A stretch of DNA of 59,316 bases from Microbacterium testaceum (lineage in GTDB: Bacteria; Actinomycetota; Actinomycetes; Actinomycetales; Microbacteriaceae): contig NZ_LDRT01000023.1 of assembly GCF_001476655.1 (NCBI RefSeq), positions 1 through 59,316 on the forward strand. Direction: 5' to 3'. This document shows, one piece after another, positions 16,993-25,981 of this stretch. Below the pieces are notes generated by a model. That model was given only the letters and a program-made list of their open reading frames with translations, had not been told where the DNA came from and did not search any database. The translations under genes and the position numbers were made by a program. Every line of letters begins with the position of its first letter. Position 1 is the stretch's first letter.

Positions 16993-18408
16993 GTGATCTC
17001 TCTCGGCATCCTGGATCGGAACTCCAGCGTCCCGCTCCACGAGCAGCTCGCGCACGGGCTCAGGGCCGCCGTGCTCGCGAGACGCGTGGGCGCGGGAGAC
17101 GTCGTGCCGTCGACGCGCGCTCTCGCGGCGGACCTCGGAGTCGCTCGCGGGACGGTCGTGGCCGCGTACGAGATCCTCGCCGGAGAGGGGTACCTCCTCA
17201 CCACTCCCGGCGGAGGGACAGTCGTCGCCGACGTCGTCGTCTCGCCGGCTGCGGCGCGAGTCCCCTCCGCGGGGGCCACGGCGCGAGCTCCGGAGGCGGA
17301 GGTGGATCTGCGTCCCGGTCGTCCGCGCACGGCGGGCGTCGCCGATACGGCCTGGCGTTCCGCGTGGCGAAGGGCGGCCGCCGTCGACCCGGAATCCGAT
17401 GTCGATGACGCGGCCGGCCACCCGGCGTTGCGCGTCGAGATCGCGCGGCACCTGGGCCGCACCCGCGGCCTCGATGTCTCGGCAGAGGACGTCGTGGTCA
17501 GCGCGGGAACCAGCGACGCGATGCTCCTGACCCTTGTGTCGCTGATGTCGGGGAGCGCTCGGAAGCCCCTGCGCGTCGGTATCGAGGATCCGGGATACCC
17601 GCGTGTCCGCATGATTCTGCGGCGGCTCGGGATCGAGCCCGTCCCCGTGCCCGTGCGGGTGGGATCCGGTCTCGATCTCGACGCGCTCGAGCGGCGGCGC
17701 GGTCTCGATGCGCTGATCGTCACGCCGAATCATCACTACCCGGTGGGAAGTCGATTGGATGCCGAGCAGCGCGCGAGACTGCTGACGTGGGCGGTGCGCG
17801 AGGACGTGCTCGTCATCGAGGACGACTACGACAGCGAGTTCCCGCACGGGCGGGCTCCTCTCCCGCCGTTGTCGCTGCTCGATCCGTCGCGGGTGGTTCT
17901 CATCGGCAGTCTGTCGAAGATCCTCACGCCGGCGCTACGGTGCGGGTGGGTCGTCGCCTCGGGGCCGGTGGGGGAGCGGATTCGAGCGACGCGCGAAGAC
18001 ATCGACCTGCCCGTCTCCTTGGTGCAGCAGCGCGCTCTGGCTCTGTACCTCGCGGAGGGTGATCTCGCGCGGCACACGGCGCGGCGTCGCCGCGACTACC
18101 GGCACCGCCGAGGGCTGCTGCTCGAGGCGTTCGCCGATGTACCCGGGGTCGAGTTGGCCGCGACCGACGGGGGCTTGCATGCGGTGGTGTTGTTGCCCGG
18201 GCAGGGCGTCGCCGTCGAACAGGCGATCGTCGGGGAACTGGCGGCGCGCGGTGTCCTGGTCGAATCGCTCTCTCGGTACGCGGTGGGCGGGGACTCCCCG
18301 TCGCTCCCGTCGGGCATCGTGTTCGGGTACGCCGAGCCGTCGACCGTGGTTCTCCTCGAAGCAGTGAGGGTGATGCTCGCCGTTCTGCGGGCGTGCATCG
18401 CTCGTTAG
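16993..18408 (+). CDS. MocR-type GntR regulator with aminotransferase domain
   Basis: The 471-residue protein from GTG 16993 joins a GntR winged helix (PLHEQLAHGLRAAVLARRVG, then VPSTRALAADLGVARGTVVA) to a class I aminotransferase-like domain. Lys309 in GSLSKILTPALRCGW is the expected pyridoxal-phosphate lysine, with DYDSEF and VTPNHHYPVG as further landmarks. Regulators of this type (PdxR, GabR, TauR) sense PLP or PLP adducts. It faces the PNPOx-family gene across an 81-base gap, which is the likely target promoter together with its own. Confidence 0.92.
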   Translation: MISLGILDRNSSVPLHEQLAHGLRAAVLARRVGAGDVVPSTRALAADLGVARGTVVAAYEILAGEGYLLTTPGGGTVVADVVVSPAAARVPSAGATARAPEAEVDLRPGRPRTAGVADTAWRSAWRRAAAVDPESDVDDAAGHPALRVEIARHLGRTRGLDVSAEDVVVSAGTSDAMLLTLVSLMSGSARKPLRVGIEDPGYPRVRMILRRLGIEPVPVPVRVGSGLDLDALERRRGLDALIVTPNHHYPVGSRLDAEQRARLLTWAVREDVLVIEDDYDSEFPHGRAPLPPLSLLDPSRVVLIGSLSKILTPALRCGWVVASGPVGERIRATREDIDLPVSLVQQRALALYLAEGDLARHTARRRRDYRHRRGLLLEAFADVPGVELAATDGGLHAVVLLPGQGVAVEQAIVGELAARGVLVESLSRYAVGGDSPSLPSGIVFGYAEPSTVVLLEAVRVMLAVLRACIAR

Positions 18409-18534
18409 CGGTCCGGCTCGGACGCTCGTCTCCGTCGTCGCATCTCGGAGGTCGTTGCATTTCCGAGAACGACTTCGCCTCTGGCGGGATGCCGGCCGGA
18501 GAGGTGAGTCACCGCCTCTCGCGGGGCGCTCTCG

Positions 18535-19077
18535 TCACTTCCTGTCGTCGATCGCCGCAAGCCAGCCTGCGGCCCCCAGCATGTCTCGCGCGATCTTGTC
18601 AGGGGTTCGCCCATCTGTGGCGATCCGCACGTCCACCGTGTGCGCGTCGAGCTGCGCCGCGGCGCGTCCGCTGCGCGCGATGTGCTCGTCGAGGGACGTG
18701 CCCCACTCGCGCCGGGATAGCCGGTCCGCAGCGGTGGCATCCGTCGACGTCAACAGGACGCTGCGCGCGCGGACCTCCCCGCCTAGTGCCGCCGAGAGTA
18801 CCGCGACCTGCGTGATGCTCACAGTGTTGGTGAACAGCAGCCGGTGATATCCGAGAACTCGGTAGGCGCTCCACATGGCGGCGAGGTTGTGTTCGGCGAG
18901 GGCGATGCCGTCGCGCCACGGCTCGGGATAGGCCTGGTCCAGGTTGTCGCCCTCGATGACGGCATGCCAGATCCCGTGCGCGGCCAAGATCCTCGAGGCT
19001 TCCGAGGCTACGGTCGACTTGCCGACGCCGGACCGACCGCCGATGAAGATGACCTCGGTCGGGGGAGTGCTGATCAT
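18535..19077 (-). CDS. P-loop nucleoside/small-molecule kinase-like protein
   Basis: From ATG 19077 the product is 180 residues. It has Walker A GGRSGVGKST at residues ~13-22, a downstream VIEGDNLDQAYPEPW segment like those of adenylylsulfate or gluconate kinases, and an Arg-rich lid (DRLSRREWGTSLDEHI). It probably phosphorylates a small molecule, but the substrate is not evident. The frame is open further upstream through a 14-base tandem repeat region, whose translation is low complexity, so the longer start is rejected. Confidence 0.72.
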   Translation of the reverse strand: MISTPPTEVIFIGGRSGVGKSTVASEASRILAAHGIWHAVIEGDNLDQAYPEPWRDGIALAEHNLAAMWSAYRVLGYHRLLFTNTVSITQVAVLSAALGGEVRARSVLLTSTDATAADRLSRREWGTSLDEHIARSGRAAAQLDAHTVDVRIATDGRTPDKIARDMLGAAGWLAAIDDRK

Positions 19078-19147
19078 GTCGGCATTATCGCTGGTACGGA
19101 TGCCTGGAGTGATGCTGGGGCGTCCGCGCGAGGACGCGCTGCCGATG

Positions 19148-19245
19148 TCTCTGTCCCGGGATCTCTGTCCCGGTGTCTCTGTCCCGGGATCCCTGTCCCG
19201 GTGTCTCTGTCCCGGGATCTTTGCGCCGGGATCTCTGGGTGCCGG
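19148..19245. repeat. seven tandem copies of a 14-base unit
   Basis: Units starting at 19148, 19162, 19176, 19190, 19204, 19218 and 19232 follow TCTCTGTCCCGGGA, with alternate copies ending GTG instead of GGA. The last two copies are degenerate. The array fills the space between the DUF222 gene stop and the kinase-like gene start, so it lies in the transcript leader of the latter. Confidence 0.9.
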
Positions 19246-19246
19246 T

Positions 19247-20674
19247 TCAGAACGGCGCCGTGTCGAACGGATCGGGCGGCCCTGCCGCGCCGCCGTCATC
19301 GGAGCCGTCTGCATCCGGAAGAAACATGATCCGCGGTGGGGGAGTCTCGGCCCTGCGCTGCCCGAGGGGGCTCTCGAAACGAAGGGTCCCGTCGGGATCC
19401 TGAGACACGGTCCACGCCGTCTCTGTCTTCAGCGTGTGATGCCGCACGCAGAGGTGGGCGAGGTTCGTCAGCCTCGTGGCACCACCGTGTTGCGCCTCGT
19501 GATTGTGGTCGAGCTGACACCGCGTCAGGGGAGCGCGACACCCGGGCGCACGACAGTGCTGATCCCTCGCCGCGAGATAGCGGCGTTGAGCGGCCGTGGG
19601 ACTGTACCGGTCGACTTCGAGCACCGTCCCCGTGACCGGATCGCACAGCACGCGATCCCAGCCCGGTGCATGACGGGCGAGGTGTCGAGCGGTGTCCGGG
19701 TCGATGGGGCTTCGTCCCGCGACGGCCGCACCGGCATCGGTGTGCCCGAGGAGGGTGAGCACGGGAACCGTGATCTGCACCTGCGCGCGAATCGCGCCGA
19801 GACCGCCGGGACATGTCTCGTCTGTCGTGGGGTCGATCGCGGGGGACGCTGTGAGGAGAAGGTCCGCGCAGAGGTCGGCGCCGATCTGCGCGAGCGTGCG
19901 TTCGTCGTGAGACGTTCGCTCGTCGGGCCCGGAGGGGCGTGAGGGAGAATCCGGGGAGAGGGGCGGCGCGGAGCCCACCGCGGGCCCCGGCGCGGACCCC
20001 GCGCTCTCTTGACGGATCACGGCGGCTTGTCGTCGCAGCCGATCCCGGATGCCGTACGCCACCGTGGCTGGCAGGATCACGCTCAGCTCGGCCATGCCGT
20101 CGGCCAGATCCCGTACGCTCACGCCACGGGTCTGGGCCGCGCGAGCGTGACGCGCCGTCATGCCCTCGGGCTGCACGCTCTCGGCGAGTTCTCGAGCGAA
20201 AGCACGCACGCGTCCGGGCGAATCGCGTTCCGCCCGGGTGAGAACGACCTTCTCCCATCCACCCCGAGTGTCGTCGTCGTCGATCACGATGCCGGTCTCG
20301 AGGATCGCCTGGACGTGACGCAGCGTGATACGCCCCTTCTCGAGTGCATCGACGGTGGTGCCGAACTTCTCTGTCAGGGTGTGGGCGTCGCCCAGCTCCT
20401 TCTGCACGGTGAGATCGTGCGTGTTCGTCGCCACAGCGATCTCCAAAGCGACCGACCGGACAGGGATCTCGCGCTCGCGCGACGCGCGGGAACCAGATCG
20501 AGCACTCTCGGCCAACGCGATCTGCATGGCCTCGGCCCGCCGTCGGATCAACACCGCCTGCAGCCGACCGACCTCTCGCGTAGTCGCCCGGATGTCCGCG
20601 ATGAGGGCGCGGAGTCGGTTGCCGTCACCCGGGCTGGGCCCGGCGAGCGAGGACGGAGGGAGGAGATCGGTCAT
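19247..20674 (-). CDS. HNH endonuclease signature, DUF222 domain protein (13E12 family)
   Basis: The 475-residue protein starts at ATG 20674. The N-terminal ~330 residues are the helical DUF222 domain. The C terminus has the HNH zinc site: QHCRAPGCRAPLTRCQLDHN, HGGATRLTNLAHLCVRHH and a final Thr-rich strand. These genes are multi-copy in actinobacteria, and several in mycobacteria are SOS-induced; their role is unknown but a nuclease in DNA repair or gene mobility is suspected. All metal-binding residues appear intact. A low-complexity Ser/Pro linker lies at about residues 230-260. Confidence 0.93.
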   Translation of the reverse strand: MTDLLPPSSLAGPSPGDGNRLRALIADIRATTREVGRLQAVLIRRRAEAMQIALAESARSGSRASREREIPVRSVALEIAVATNTHDLTVQKELGDAHTLTEKFGTTVDALEKGRITLRHVQAILETGIVIDDDDTRGGWEKVVLTRAERDSPGRVRAFARELAESVQPEGMTARHARAAQTRGVSVRDLADGMAELSVILPATVAYGIRDRLRRQAAVIRQESAGSAPGPAVGSAPPLSPDSPSRPSGPDERTSHDERTLAQIGADLCADLLLTASPAIDPTTDETCPGGLGAIRAQVQITVPVLTLLGHTDAGAAVAGRSPIDPDTARHLARHAPGWDRVLCDPVTGTVLEVDRYSPTAAQRRYLAARDQHCRAPGCRAPLTRCQLDHNHEAQHGGATRLTNLAHLCVRHHTLKTETAWTVSQDPDGTLRFESPLGQRRAETPPPRIMFLPDADGSDDGGAAGPPDPFDTAPF

Positions 20675-20685
20675 GACTCTAGTTT

Positions 20686-20708
20686 AGAAACTATGTTCGA
20701 ATGTTTCT
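20686..20708 (-). promoter_or_regulatory. promoter region of the DUF222 gene with LexA-like site
   Basis: AGAAAC and GTTTCT form an inverted repeat around ATGTTCGAAT-like sequence. On the minus strand CGAACATAGTTTC resembles the actinobacterial SOS box (CGAAC, spacer, GTTC) but its spacer is one base short. It lies 12-34 bases upstream of the start. Confidence 0.35.
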
Positions 20709-20880
20709 CTGGAAATCACCCTGTAAGAGGGGGAGATCACCCGCCGGTGCGCCTCGGTGTCGCGTTGCGCGCCGCGGACCTCGGGCCGCCCTGGGGTAGT
20801 CGCGAGGCAGTGTCGGTTGCGCCGTCCGACGCGAGTCCCACCGCCATTCCTCCGTCCCGGGGCCGGTACCGGCGGCGCCC

Positions 20881-22461
20881 TCACCCCGCCAGGATCTCCA
20901 ACGCCGCCATCGCGGCGTTCTGCCCGCCGATCCCGCTCACCGCTCCTCCGCGCTGCGCGCTCGACCCGCAGACCAGCACCCGCGCGTGCTCCGTCGCGAC
21001 GCCCCATCGTGCGGCCGGGTCGGCGGCGGGAGTGGACACCCACGGCCAGGACAACCCGCCGTGGAAGATGTCCCCGCCGATCATGTTCAGTGACTCCTCG
21101 AGGTCTGCGGTCGTGCGTGCCTCGATGCACAGGCGCCCGTCCGGTGCCCGCAGGATGCAATCGCGTAGCGGCTCATCGAGCACCGCGTCGAGCGAGCGCT
21201 GCGCAGCGGCCAACAGGCGCGCACCGGCTGCGACGGGGTCGGTGTCGTCGAGGAGGCGATGCGGCACGTGCAGCCCGAAGAGCGTCAACGTCTGCGCTCC
21301 GCCGGCCCGCAACTCCTCGCCGAGGATCGAGGGATCGGTCAGCGAGTGGCAGTAGATCTCCAGGGGCAGCGGGTCGGGCAGCATGCCGCCCGTCGCCGCG
21401 ACGAAGGCGGAGTCGAGCTGTGTCATGGTCTCGTTGACGTGGAACGTCCCGGCGAACGCCGCCTCGGGCGCGACGGAACGATCGCGAAGCCGTGGAAGCC
21501 GCGACAGCAGCATGTTGATCTTGACCTGCGCTCCCTCCGGGTCGTCGACGGCGGTGGACGCCCCGCCCGCCGTGAGGAGCCGCCCCAGGACCGCTCGGCC
21601 CACGCCGCTGAGCACGAGAGAGCCGTAGAACACCTCTGGTCGATCGGTCACGCCGTGAACCTCGCCCTCGGGGGAGATGGAGATGACGTCGACATCTGTC
21701 ACGATCTCGGCCCCGGCCTCGCGGGCGGCTCGTTCGAGCTCGGCCGTGACGGCGCCCATTCCCCCCACGGGGACGTCCCACTGTCCGGTCTCGCCCCCGA
21801 TCACGTGGTAGAGGAAACATCGGTTCTGCGCGAGAGAGGGATCGTCCGACGAGGCGAACGTGCCGATGAGTCCGTCGGTCAGGGTGATGCCGCGGACGAG
21901 ATCGCTCTCGAACGAGGATCGCAGCAGCTCGCCGATCGGACGCGACGTCAAGGCCGACCACAGCGCGTCGTCCCCCAGGCGCTCACGGATCTCGTCCTCC
22001 GTCGGCAGCGGTTCGGTCATGGTGGGGAACACGGCGCGACCGAGGGGCGCCAGCCGCTCACCGAACGCCGCGTACCGCGCGGCTTCGTCAGCGTCGCCGA
22101 GCGTCCGGGTGAACGAGTCGGCGGTCGCTTCGGCATCCTGAGTGTCGATCAGGATGCCGCGCGAGGGGTCCGACGGATCGGGTGTGTAGGAGGCGTACCG
22201 CCGTCGACGCAGCTCGATCCCGAGGTCCAGATCGTCGATGATCTTCTGAGGCAGCAGGCTCACGAGGTAGGAATACCGGGACATGCGGGCGTCGACCCCC
22301 GCCCACGGTCTCTCCGACACGGCGGCGCCGCCGACGGCATCCGATCGTTCCAGGATCACCACCGATCGCCCCGCGCGGGCGAGATAGGCCGCGGCGACGA
22401 GGGCGTTGTGCCCTCCTCCCACGATGACGACGTCGTACCGGCGAGTTTCCGAAGCGGTCAT
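20881..22461 (-). CDS. FAD-dependent oxidoreductase, PYROXD2/phytoene-desaturase-like
   Basis: The 526-residue protein opens with a Rossmann dinucleotide motif DVVIVGGGHNALVAAAYLAR followed by ILERSDAVGGAA. It ends with the characteristic GGDIFHGGLSWPW and GSSAQRGGAVSGIGGQNAA segments of the NAD(P)/FAD oxidoreductase group that includes phytoene desaturases and PYROXD2. There are no carotenoid biosynthesis genes nearby, so a carotenoid substrate is unlikely. It lies alone, divergent from the inositol-phosphatase gene with 61 bases between them. The substrate is unknown. Confidence 0.87.
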   Translation of the reverse strand: MTASETRRYDVVIVGGGHNALVAAAYLARAGRSVVILERSDAVGGAAVSERPWAGVDARMSRYSYLVSLLPQKIIDDLDLGIELRRRRYASYTPDPSDPSRGILIDTQDAEATADSFTRTLGDADEAARYAAFGERLAPLGRAVFPTMTEPLPTEDEIRERLGDDALWSALTSRPIGELLRSSFESDLVRGITLTDGLIGTFASSDDPSLAQNRCFLYHVIGGETGQWDVPVGGMGAVTAELERAAREAGAEIVTDVDVISISPEGEVHGVTDRPEVFYGSLVLSGVGRAVLGRLLTAGGASTAVDDPEGAQVKINMLLSRLPRLRDRSVAPEAAFAGTFHVNETMTQLDSAFVAATGGMLPDPLPLEIYCHSLTDPSILGEELRAGGAQTLTLFGLHVPHRLLDDTDPVAAGARLLAAAQRSLDAVLDEPLRDCILRAPDGRLCIEARTTADLEESLNMIGGDIFHGGLSWPWVSTPAADPAARWGVATEHARVLVCGSSAQRGGAVSGIGGQNAAMAALEILAG

Positions 22462-22522
22462 GACCCCACGCTAACGACGGCGGTGGATTCGGCCGAGGGG
22501 GTGGCGCAGTAGCGTGGATGCC

Positions 22523-23323
22523 ATGACCCTCGCCGCGGAACTGCTCGACATCGCCACCCGCATCGCCCGAGAGGCCGGCGGTCTCGCGCTGCGCCGCCGC
22601 CGAGAAGGAGTGACGGTCGCGGCCACCAAATCGGTCGCCGCGGACATCGTCACCGCCGCCGATCGCGAGGTCGAGGCGTTCGTGCGCGCCGAGCTGGAGC
22701 GCCTGCGTCCCGGTGACGGGTTCTTCGGGGAGGAGTCGGCCGCGACCGAGAGCTCCACCGGCATCACCTGGGTCGTCGACCCGATCGACGGCACCGTCAA
22801 CTACGCGTACGGGATCCCGGCGTGGGCCGTCAGTATCGCCGCCGTCGAGGGGCCGGCCGACCCCGCGGAGTGGGTCGCGCTCGCCGGGGTCGTCTACAAC
22901 CCGGTCACCGATGAGCTGTTCCGCGCCTCGCGCGGCGGGGGAGCATGGCTGGGCGACCAGCGTCTCGCCGTGACCAACGACGTGGGCGAGGCGGGAGGGC
23001 TCGTCGCGACCGGCTTCGGCTATGACCCCGCCACGCACGCGCCGACTCTGGCGCAGCTCACCCGGGTCATGCCCGTCGCCCGCGATGTGCGGCGTATCGG
23101 TTCCGCGGCGCTCGATCTCGCCTCGGTCGCCGCCGGACGCATGGATGCCTACTACGAGAAGGGCACCAACCCCTGGGATCACGCGGCGGGTGTGCTGCTC
23201 GTGGCGGAGGCGGGCGGTGTGCTCGGTGGCGCCCCGGGTGGGCGCCCGGGCAAGGGAATGGTCATCGCGGCAGGCCCCGAATTCTTCCCGCGCCTGGAGG
23301 AGCTGCTCGACTACGACCGGTGA
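22523..23323 (+). CDS. inositol monophosphatase family protein
   Basis: The 266-residue enzyme starts at ATG 22523 (a GTG nine bases earlier is in frame). The metal-binding signature is complete: FFGEES, WVVDPIDGTVNYAYGIP and NPWDHAAGVLLVAEAGG. It would dephosphorylate inositol-1-phosphate, histidinol phosphate or a related substrate with two or three Mg2+. In actinobacteria such enzymes feed inositol into mycothiol or phosphoinositides, or act in histidine synthesis; nothing nearby decides which. It is a single-gene unit. Confidence 0.92.
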   Translation: MTLAAELLDIATRIAREAGGLALRRRREGVTVAATKSVAADIVTAADREVEAFVRAELERLRPGDGFFGEESAATESSTGITWVVDPIDGTVNYAYGIPAWAVSIAAVEGPADPAEWVALAGVVYNPVTDELFRASRGGGAWLGDQRLAVTNDVGEAGGLVATGFGYDPATHAPTLAQLTRVMPVARDVRRIGSAALDLASVAAGRMDAYYEKGTNPWDHAAGVLLVAEAGGVLGGAPGGRPGKGMVIAAGPEFFPRLEELLDYDR

Positions 23324-23472
23324 GCAGTGGACCGCGCTCATGACATTCCCAGTCCGATGGGTTAGCGTGGTTACCCGATCGTTATTTTCGCGACCCGAAC
23401 CTGCGGAAATGGCAAAAGCCCTGAAAGCCCGAAGCCGTCGCGCTTGCGACACGACACGAGAGCCATCGCGCG

Positions 23473-25071
23473 TTGCCGTCAGAAGCCCCAGAGACTGAGC
23501 CCGCCCGCACCCGGCGATCCAGTCGACCCACCGCCGTGCCCGCCTCCACCCCGCAGCTCACGCGGGCCGAGATGCGCCGCCGCACCACCCCGACCGTCCC
23601 GGACGAGTCGACTCCGGATGCCGTCGCCTCCACCGAGCCGGCCCCGGTCGATGCCGAGGTGGCCGCCCAGTCCGCCATCGTCGAACAGGTCACCGCAGCC
23701 GTCGTCGAGACGGTCATCGCCGCGACGATCGAGCCGACGCTCCCTCCCCGTCGCCGTGCCTCCCGCACGTCCGAGCCGACTCCCGCGGTCGAGCAGCGTC
23801 CGGCCGATGCCGGTGTCGAGGTCCTTGCATCCGATTCCCCGTCCAGCGAGACGGATGCCGATGCCCTCTCGGTGACGATCGTCGATGAGCGCACGTCGGA
23901 AGAGGGCGACGTCGCCGTCATCCTGCAGAGCGCTGAGCCGTCGACCGCGACCACGCCCGTCGCGCTGCCGACGTCGCCCATCACGCTTCCCCCGACGCGC
24001 CGCACCCGCCGTCGGCCCGAGGCCGCCTCGGCAGCCGACGAGGCTGTCGCCCTCGACGCCGCGGCGAGCCCCGCCGCGTCCGAGACCACTTCGAAGCCCG
24101 CCGCCGCCCCGAAGCCCGAACCCGCCCGCACCGCTTCCGCCGGTTCCTCCTTCGGTCCCGCCGCCGACGCGAACGCCGAGCCCGACGAGTTCGAAGCCGC
24201 TGCGCGCCTCTTCGCCTTCACCGGTGAGACGCCCGTTCAGGCGCCGAAGGTCGCGACGCCCGCCGCACCCGTCACGCAGGGCCTTCCAGTGGTGGCCGCT
24301 CCGCGGACGCGTCGCAACAGTCGCCGCATCGCGGCCGCGTCGTTCTCCGTCGGCGTCATGGGCCTGGTCGGCTTGATGACGGTCGGCATGACGATGCCGG
24401 TGAGCGCGCTCGCCTCGGCCAGCGGAACCTCGAGCGTGACCGCCGTGGCCGACACCCAGCCCGCGACCGTCTCTCTCGCCGCGGGTGCCCCCTCGGCGGG
24501 AGACGTCGACAGCTCGCAGGGCATCCAGGCCTACGTGGCCCCGGCGCAGTCGCAGGCGGCGGTCGTCGACCGCGCAGACGGCTACGCGGCGTCGACCTAC
24601 ACCCAGATGGCCATCGACTCGGGCATCAAGTACCCCTCGAACTTCTACGTCAACAACCCGAACTCGCCCATCCAGTGGCCCTTCGCGGTCGGCGTGTCGA
24701 TCTCGTACGGCTTCGGCATGCGCGACGGCGGCTTCCACGAGGGTGCCGACTTCGTTCCCGGCGAGGGCGCGCCCGTCCAGGCGATCGCCGACGGCACCGT
24801 CCGCATCGCGACCGAGCAGGGCGGGGCGTTCGGCGTCACCGTGCTGATCGACCACCAGATCGACGGAGAGCTCGTCTCGAGCCGCTACGGACACATGGAA
24901 TACGGGTCGCTCCAGGTGACCCAGGGCGAGCACGTGCACGTCGGCCAGTTCCTCGGACGCACCGGTAACACCGGCCGCTCGTTCGGCGCGCACACGCACG
25001 TCGAGATCCTGCAGAACGGCACCACGCCGATCGACCCGATCCCGTGGCTGCGGCAGCACGCCGGAGGCTGA
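23473..25071 (+). CDS. M23 family metallopeptidase with long disordered cytosolic N terminus
   Basis: The 532-residue protein (TTG 23473 taken as start; GTG 23537 is possible) has ~270 residues of Ala/Pro/Thr/Glu-rich disorder, an RTRRNSRRIAAAS anchor and one hydrophobic segment (residues ~292-320). An extracellular part ends in a LytM domain. Zinc ligands fit HxxxD in GFHEGADFVPG and HxH in GAHTHVEIL. It should cleave peptide cross-bridges of the cell wall near division or growth sites. The domain begins with WPFAVGVSISYGFGMR, typical of M23. It is monocistronic, followed by tRNA genes. Confidence 0.9.
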   Translation: MPSEAPETEPARTRRSSRPTAVPASTPQLTRAEMRRRTTPTVPDESTPDAVASTEPAPVDAEVAAQSAIVEQVTAAVVETVIAATIEPTLPPRRRASRTSEPTPAVEQRPADAGVEVLASDSPSSETDADALSVTIVDERTSEEGDVAVILQSAEPSTATTPVALPTSPITLPPTRRTRRRPEAASAADEAVALDAAASPAASETTSKPAAAPKPEPARTASAGSSFGPAADANAEPDEFEAAARLFAFTGETPVQAPKVATPAAPVTQGLPVVAAPRTRRNSRRIAAASFSVGVMGLVGLMTVGMTMPVSALASASGTSSVTAVADTQPATVSLAAGAPSAGDVDSSQGIQAYVAPAQSQAAVVDRADGYAASTYTQMAIDSGIKYPSNFYVNNPNSPIQWPFAVGVSISYGFGMRDGGFHEGADFVPGEGAPVQAIADGTVRIATEQGGAFGVTVLIDHQIDGELVSSRYGHMEYGSLQVTQGEHVHVGQFLGRTGNTGRSFGAHTHVEILQNGTTPIDPIPWLRQHAGG

Positions 25072-25135
25072 CCGATTGGGGGATCGGGCCTCGGCTCTGA
25101 TATCCTCTTCTAGTTGCCCGGAGCGATCCGGGTAC

Positions 25136-25207
25136 GCCCCGATAGCTCAGTGGCAGAGCACTTCCATGGTAAGGAAGGGGTCGTCAGTTCAATCCTGACT
25201 CGGGGCT
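25136..25207 (+). tRNA. tRNA-Thr (GGT)
   Basis: The acceptor GCCCCGA pairs with TCGGGGC, the anticodon stem CTTCC/GGAAG carries the loop ATGGTAA (anticodon GGT), and the T-arm reads GTTCAATCC. CCA is not encoded. A TATCCT at 25101-25106 may be the shared -10 element for this and the next tRNA. Confidence 0.95.
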
Positions 25208-25240
25208 CAAGGCATCACTTTCGAACATCGGATGCCGTGC

Positions 25241-25314
25241 GGCGGGGTAGCTCAGTTGGTGAGAGCGCACGACTCATAATCGTGAGGTCGCGGGTTCAAG
25301 CCCCGCTCCCGCTA
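25241..25314 (+). tRNA. tRNA-Met (CAT)
   Basis: The acceptor GGCGGGG pairs with TCCCGCT using G-T pairs at both ends. The anticodon loop reads CTCATAA (anticodon CAT), the T-arm GCGGG/CCCGC is intact and CCA is not encoded. The A-T-rich accessory region begins immediately after it, so it marks the island edge. Confidence 0.95.
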
Positions 25315-25570
25315 CTTCGGGGACAGGTTAGCTGTCTTACTCGAATAATCCCGTGTCACGTAGCTGGCGATCAAAACTTCGGGTCGCGTTGTTGACGCGG
25401 AGTGTCGCGGGGCGTCTATTCGCGGGAGCGGTGGCGGAACGGTGGCCCATGTCGGAGCTGCGCCCGTCGACCCCGGAACTGTGAGGCTCAGCGGTGATGG
25501 GACGACGTCGGCTGTCGCTTCTGCCCTGCCGGATTCATTAGCGCGTTCACTGCACGTGATGCGCCTCCCA
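25315..25570. other. island edge without a supported gene
   Basis: The 256 bases between tRNA-Met and the DUF6527 gene hold no convincing reading frame. A TCTTACTCGAATAA sequence near 25336 resembles sequences upstream of HTH copies 1 and 2 (near 29013 and 34652), hinting at a shared element end. No direct repeat of the tRNA 3' end was found at the other side of the island. Confidence 0.4.
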
Positions 25571-25981
25571 TCAGGCAATCAGGCGACGAAGCCAGTCACG
25601 GAATCGGGACCACCAGCTCACGCGGGAGTGCTCCAAGGCCTCAGTTCCCGAGCTCACGGCCAGACGATCATCCATCGCTCCCCGCGTGATGCGTTCACTC
25701 GACCACTCTCCGGCCCATTCAACGCGGTTACGGCGAATGATGTAGTGCGACTTGCACGGGAGCTCCCAGTTTCCGACTGACGGGCTGAGTGAGATGGTTT
25801 CGCCGTCGAAAGTTAGCGTCCACTGGCCAGGATGGAGCGGCGTCGAGACGCGGGCACCGCAACCGTCGCAGCAAAGGTGCATGACCGCACTGAACTGAGG
25901 CGCAATGTAGACGATGCCTTCCTCCAATAGTTCGGGGATGTAATCGACGAACTCGAAGTCGACGGTGTGTTGGCGGCTCAT
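25571..25981 (-). CDS. DUF6527 family zinc protein of the ubiquitin-like operon
   Basis: The 136-residue protein starts at ATG 25981, overlapping the ThiF stop as ATGA. It has a likely zinc site C37-C38-x2-C41 (LCCDGCGARV) and C76-x2-H79 (ELPCKSHYIIRRNRVEWA), and Trp-rich strands between (GQWTLTFDGETISLSPSVG). This is the DUF6527 pattern, known mainly from operons with ThiF and multiubiquitin proteins. The biochemical role is not established; as the last gene of a conjugation operon it may act as an E2- or RING-like cofactor. The tail is basic and Trp-rich (VSWWSRFRDWLRRLIA) and could contact membrane or nucleic acid. Confidence 0.8.
   Translation of the reverse strand: MSRQHTVDFEFVDYIPELLEEGIVYIAPQFSAVMHLCCDGCGARVSTPLHPGQWTLTFDGETISLSPSVGNWELPCKSHYIIRRNRVEWAGEWSSERITRGAMDDRLAVSSGTEALEHSRVSWWSRFRDWLRRLIA

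Noticed and set aside
23324..23472. Cyclic di-AMP (ydaO-type) riboswitch before the M23 peptidase
   Set aside because: Such riboswitches often precede cell-wall hydrolase genes in actinobacteria, but the conserved core and pairing elements could not be found here.
25312..25578. Minus-strand frame of 88 codons next to tRNA-Met
   Set aside because: It runs into the tRNA gene, has low-complexity Pro/Ser composition and shares its stop region with the DUF6527 gene; no ribosome-binding site.
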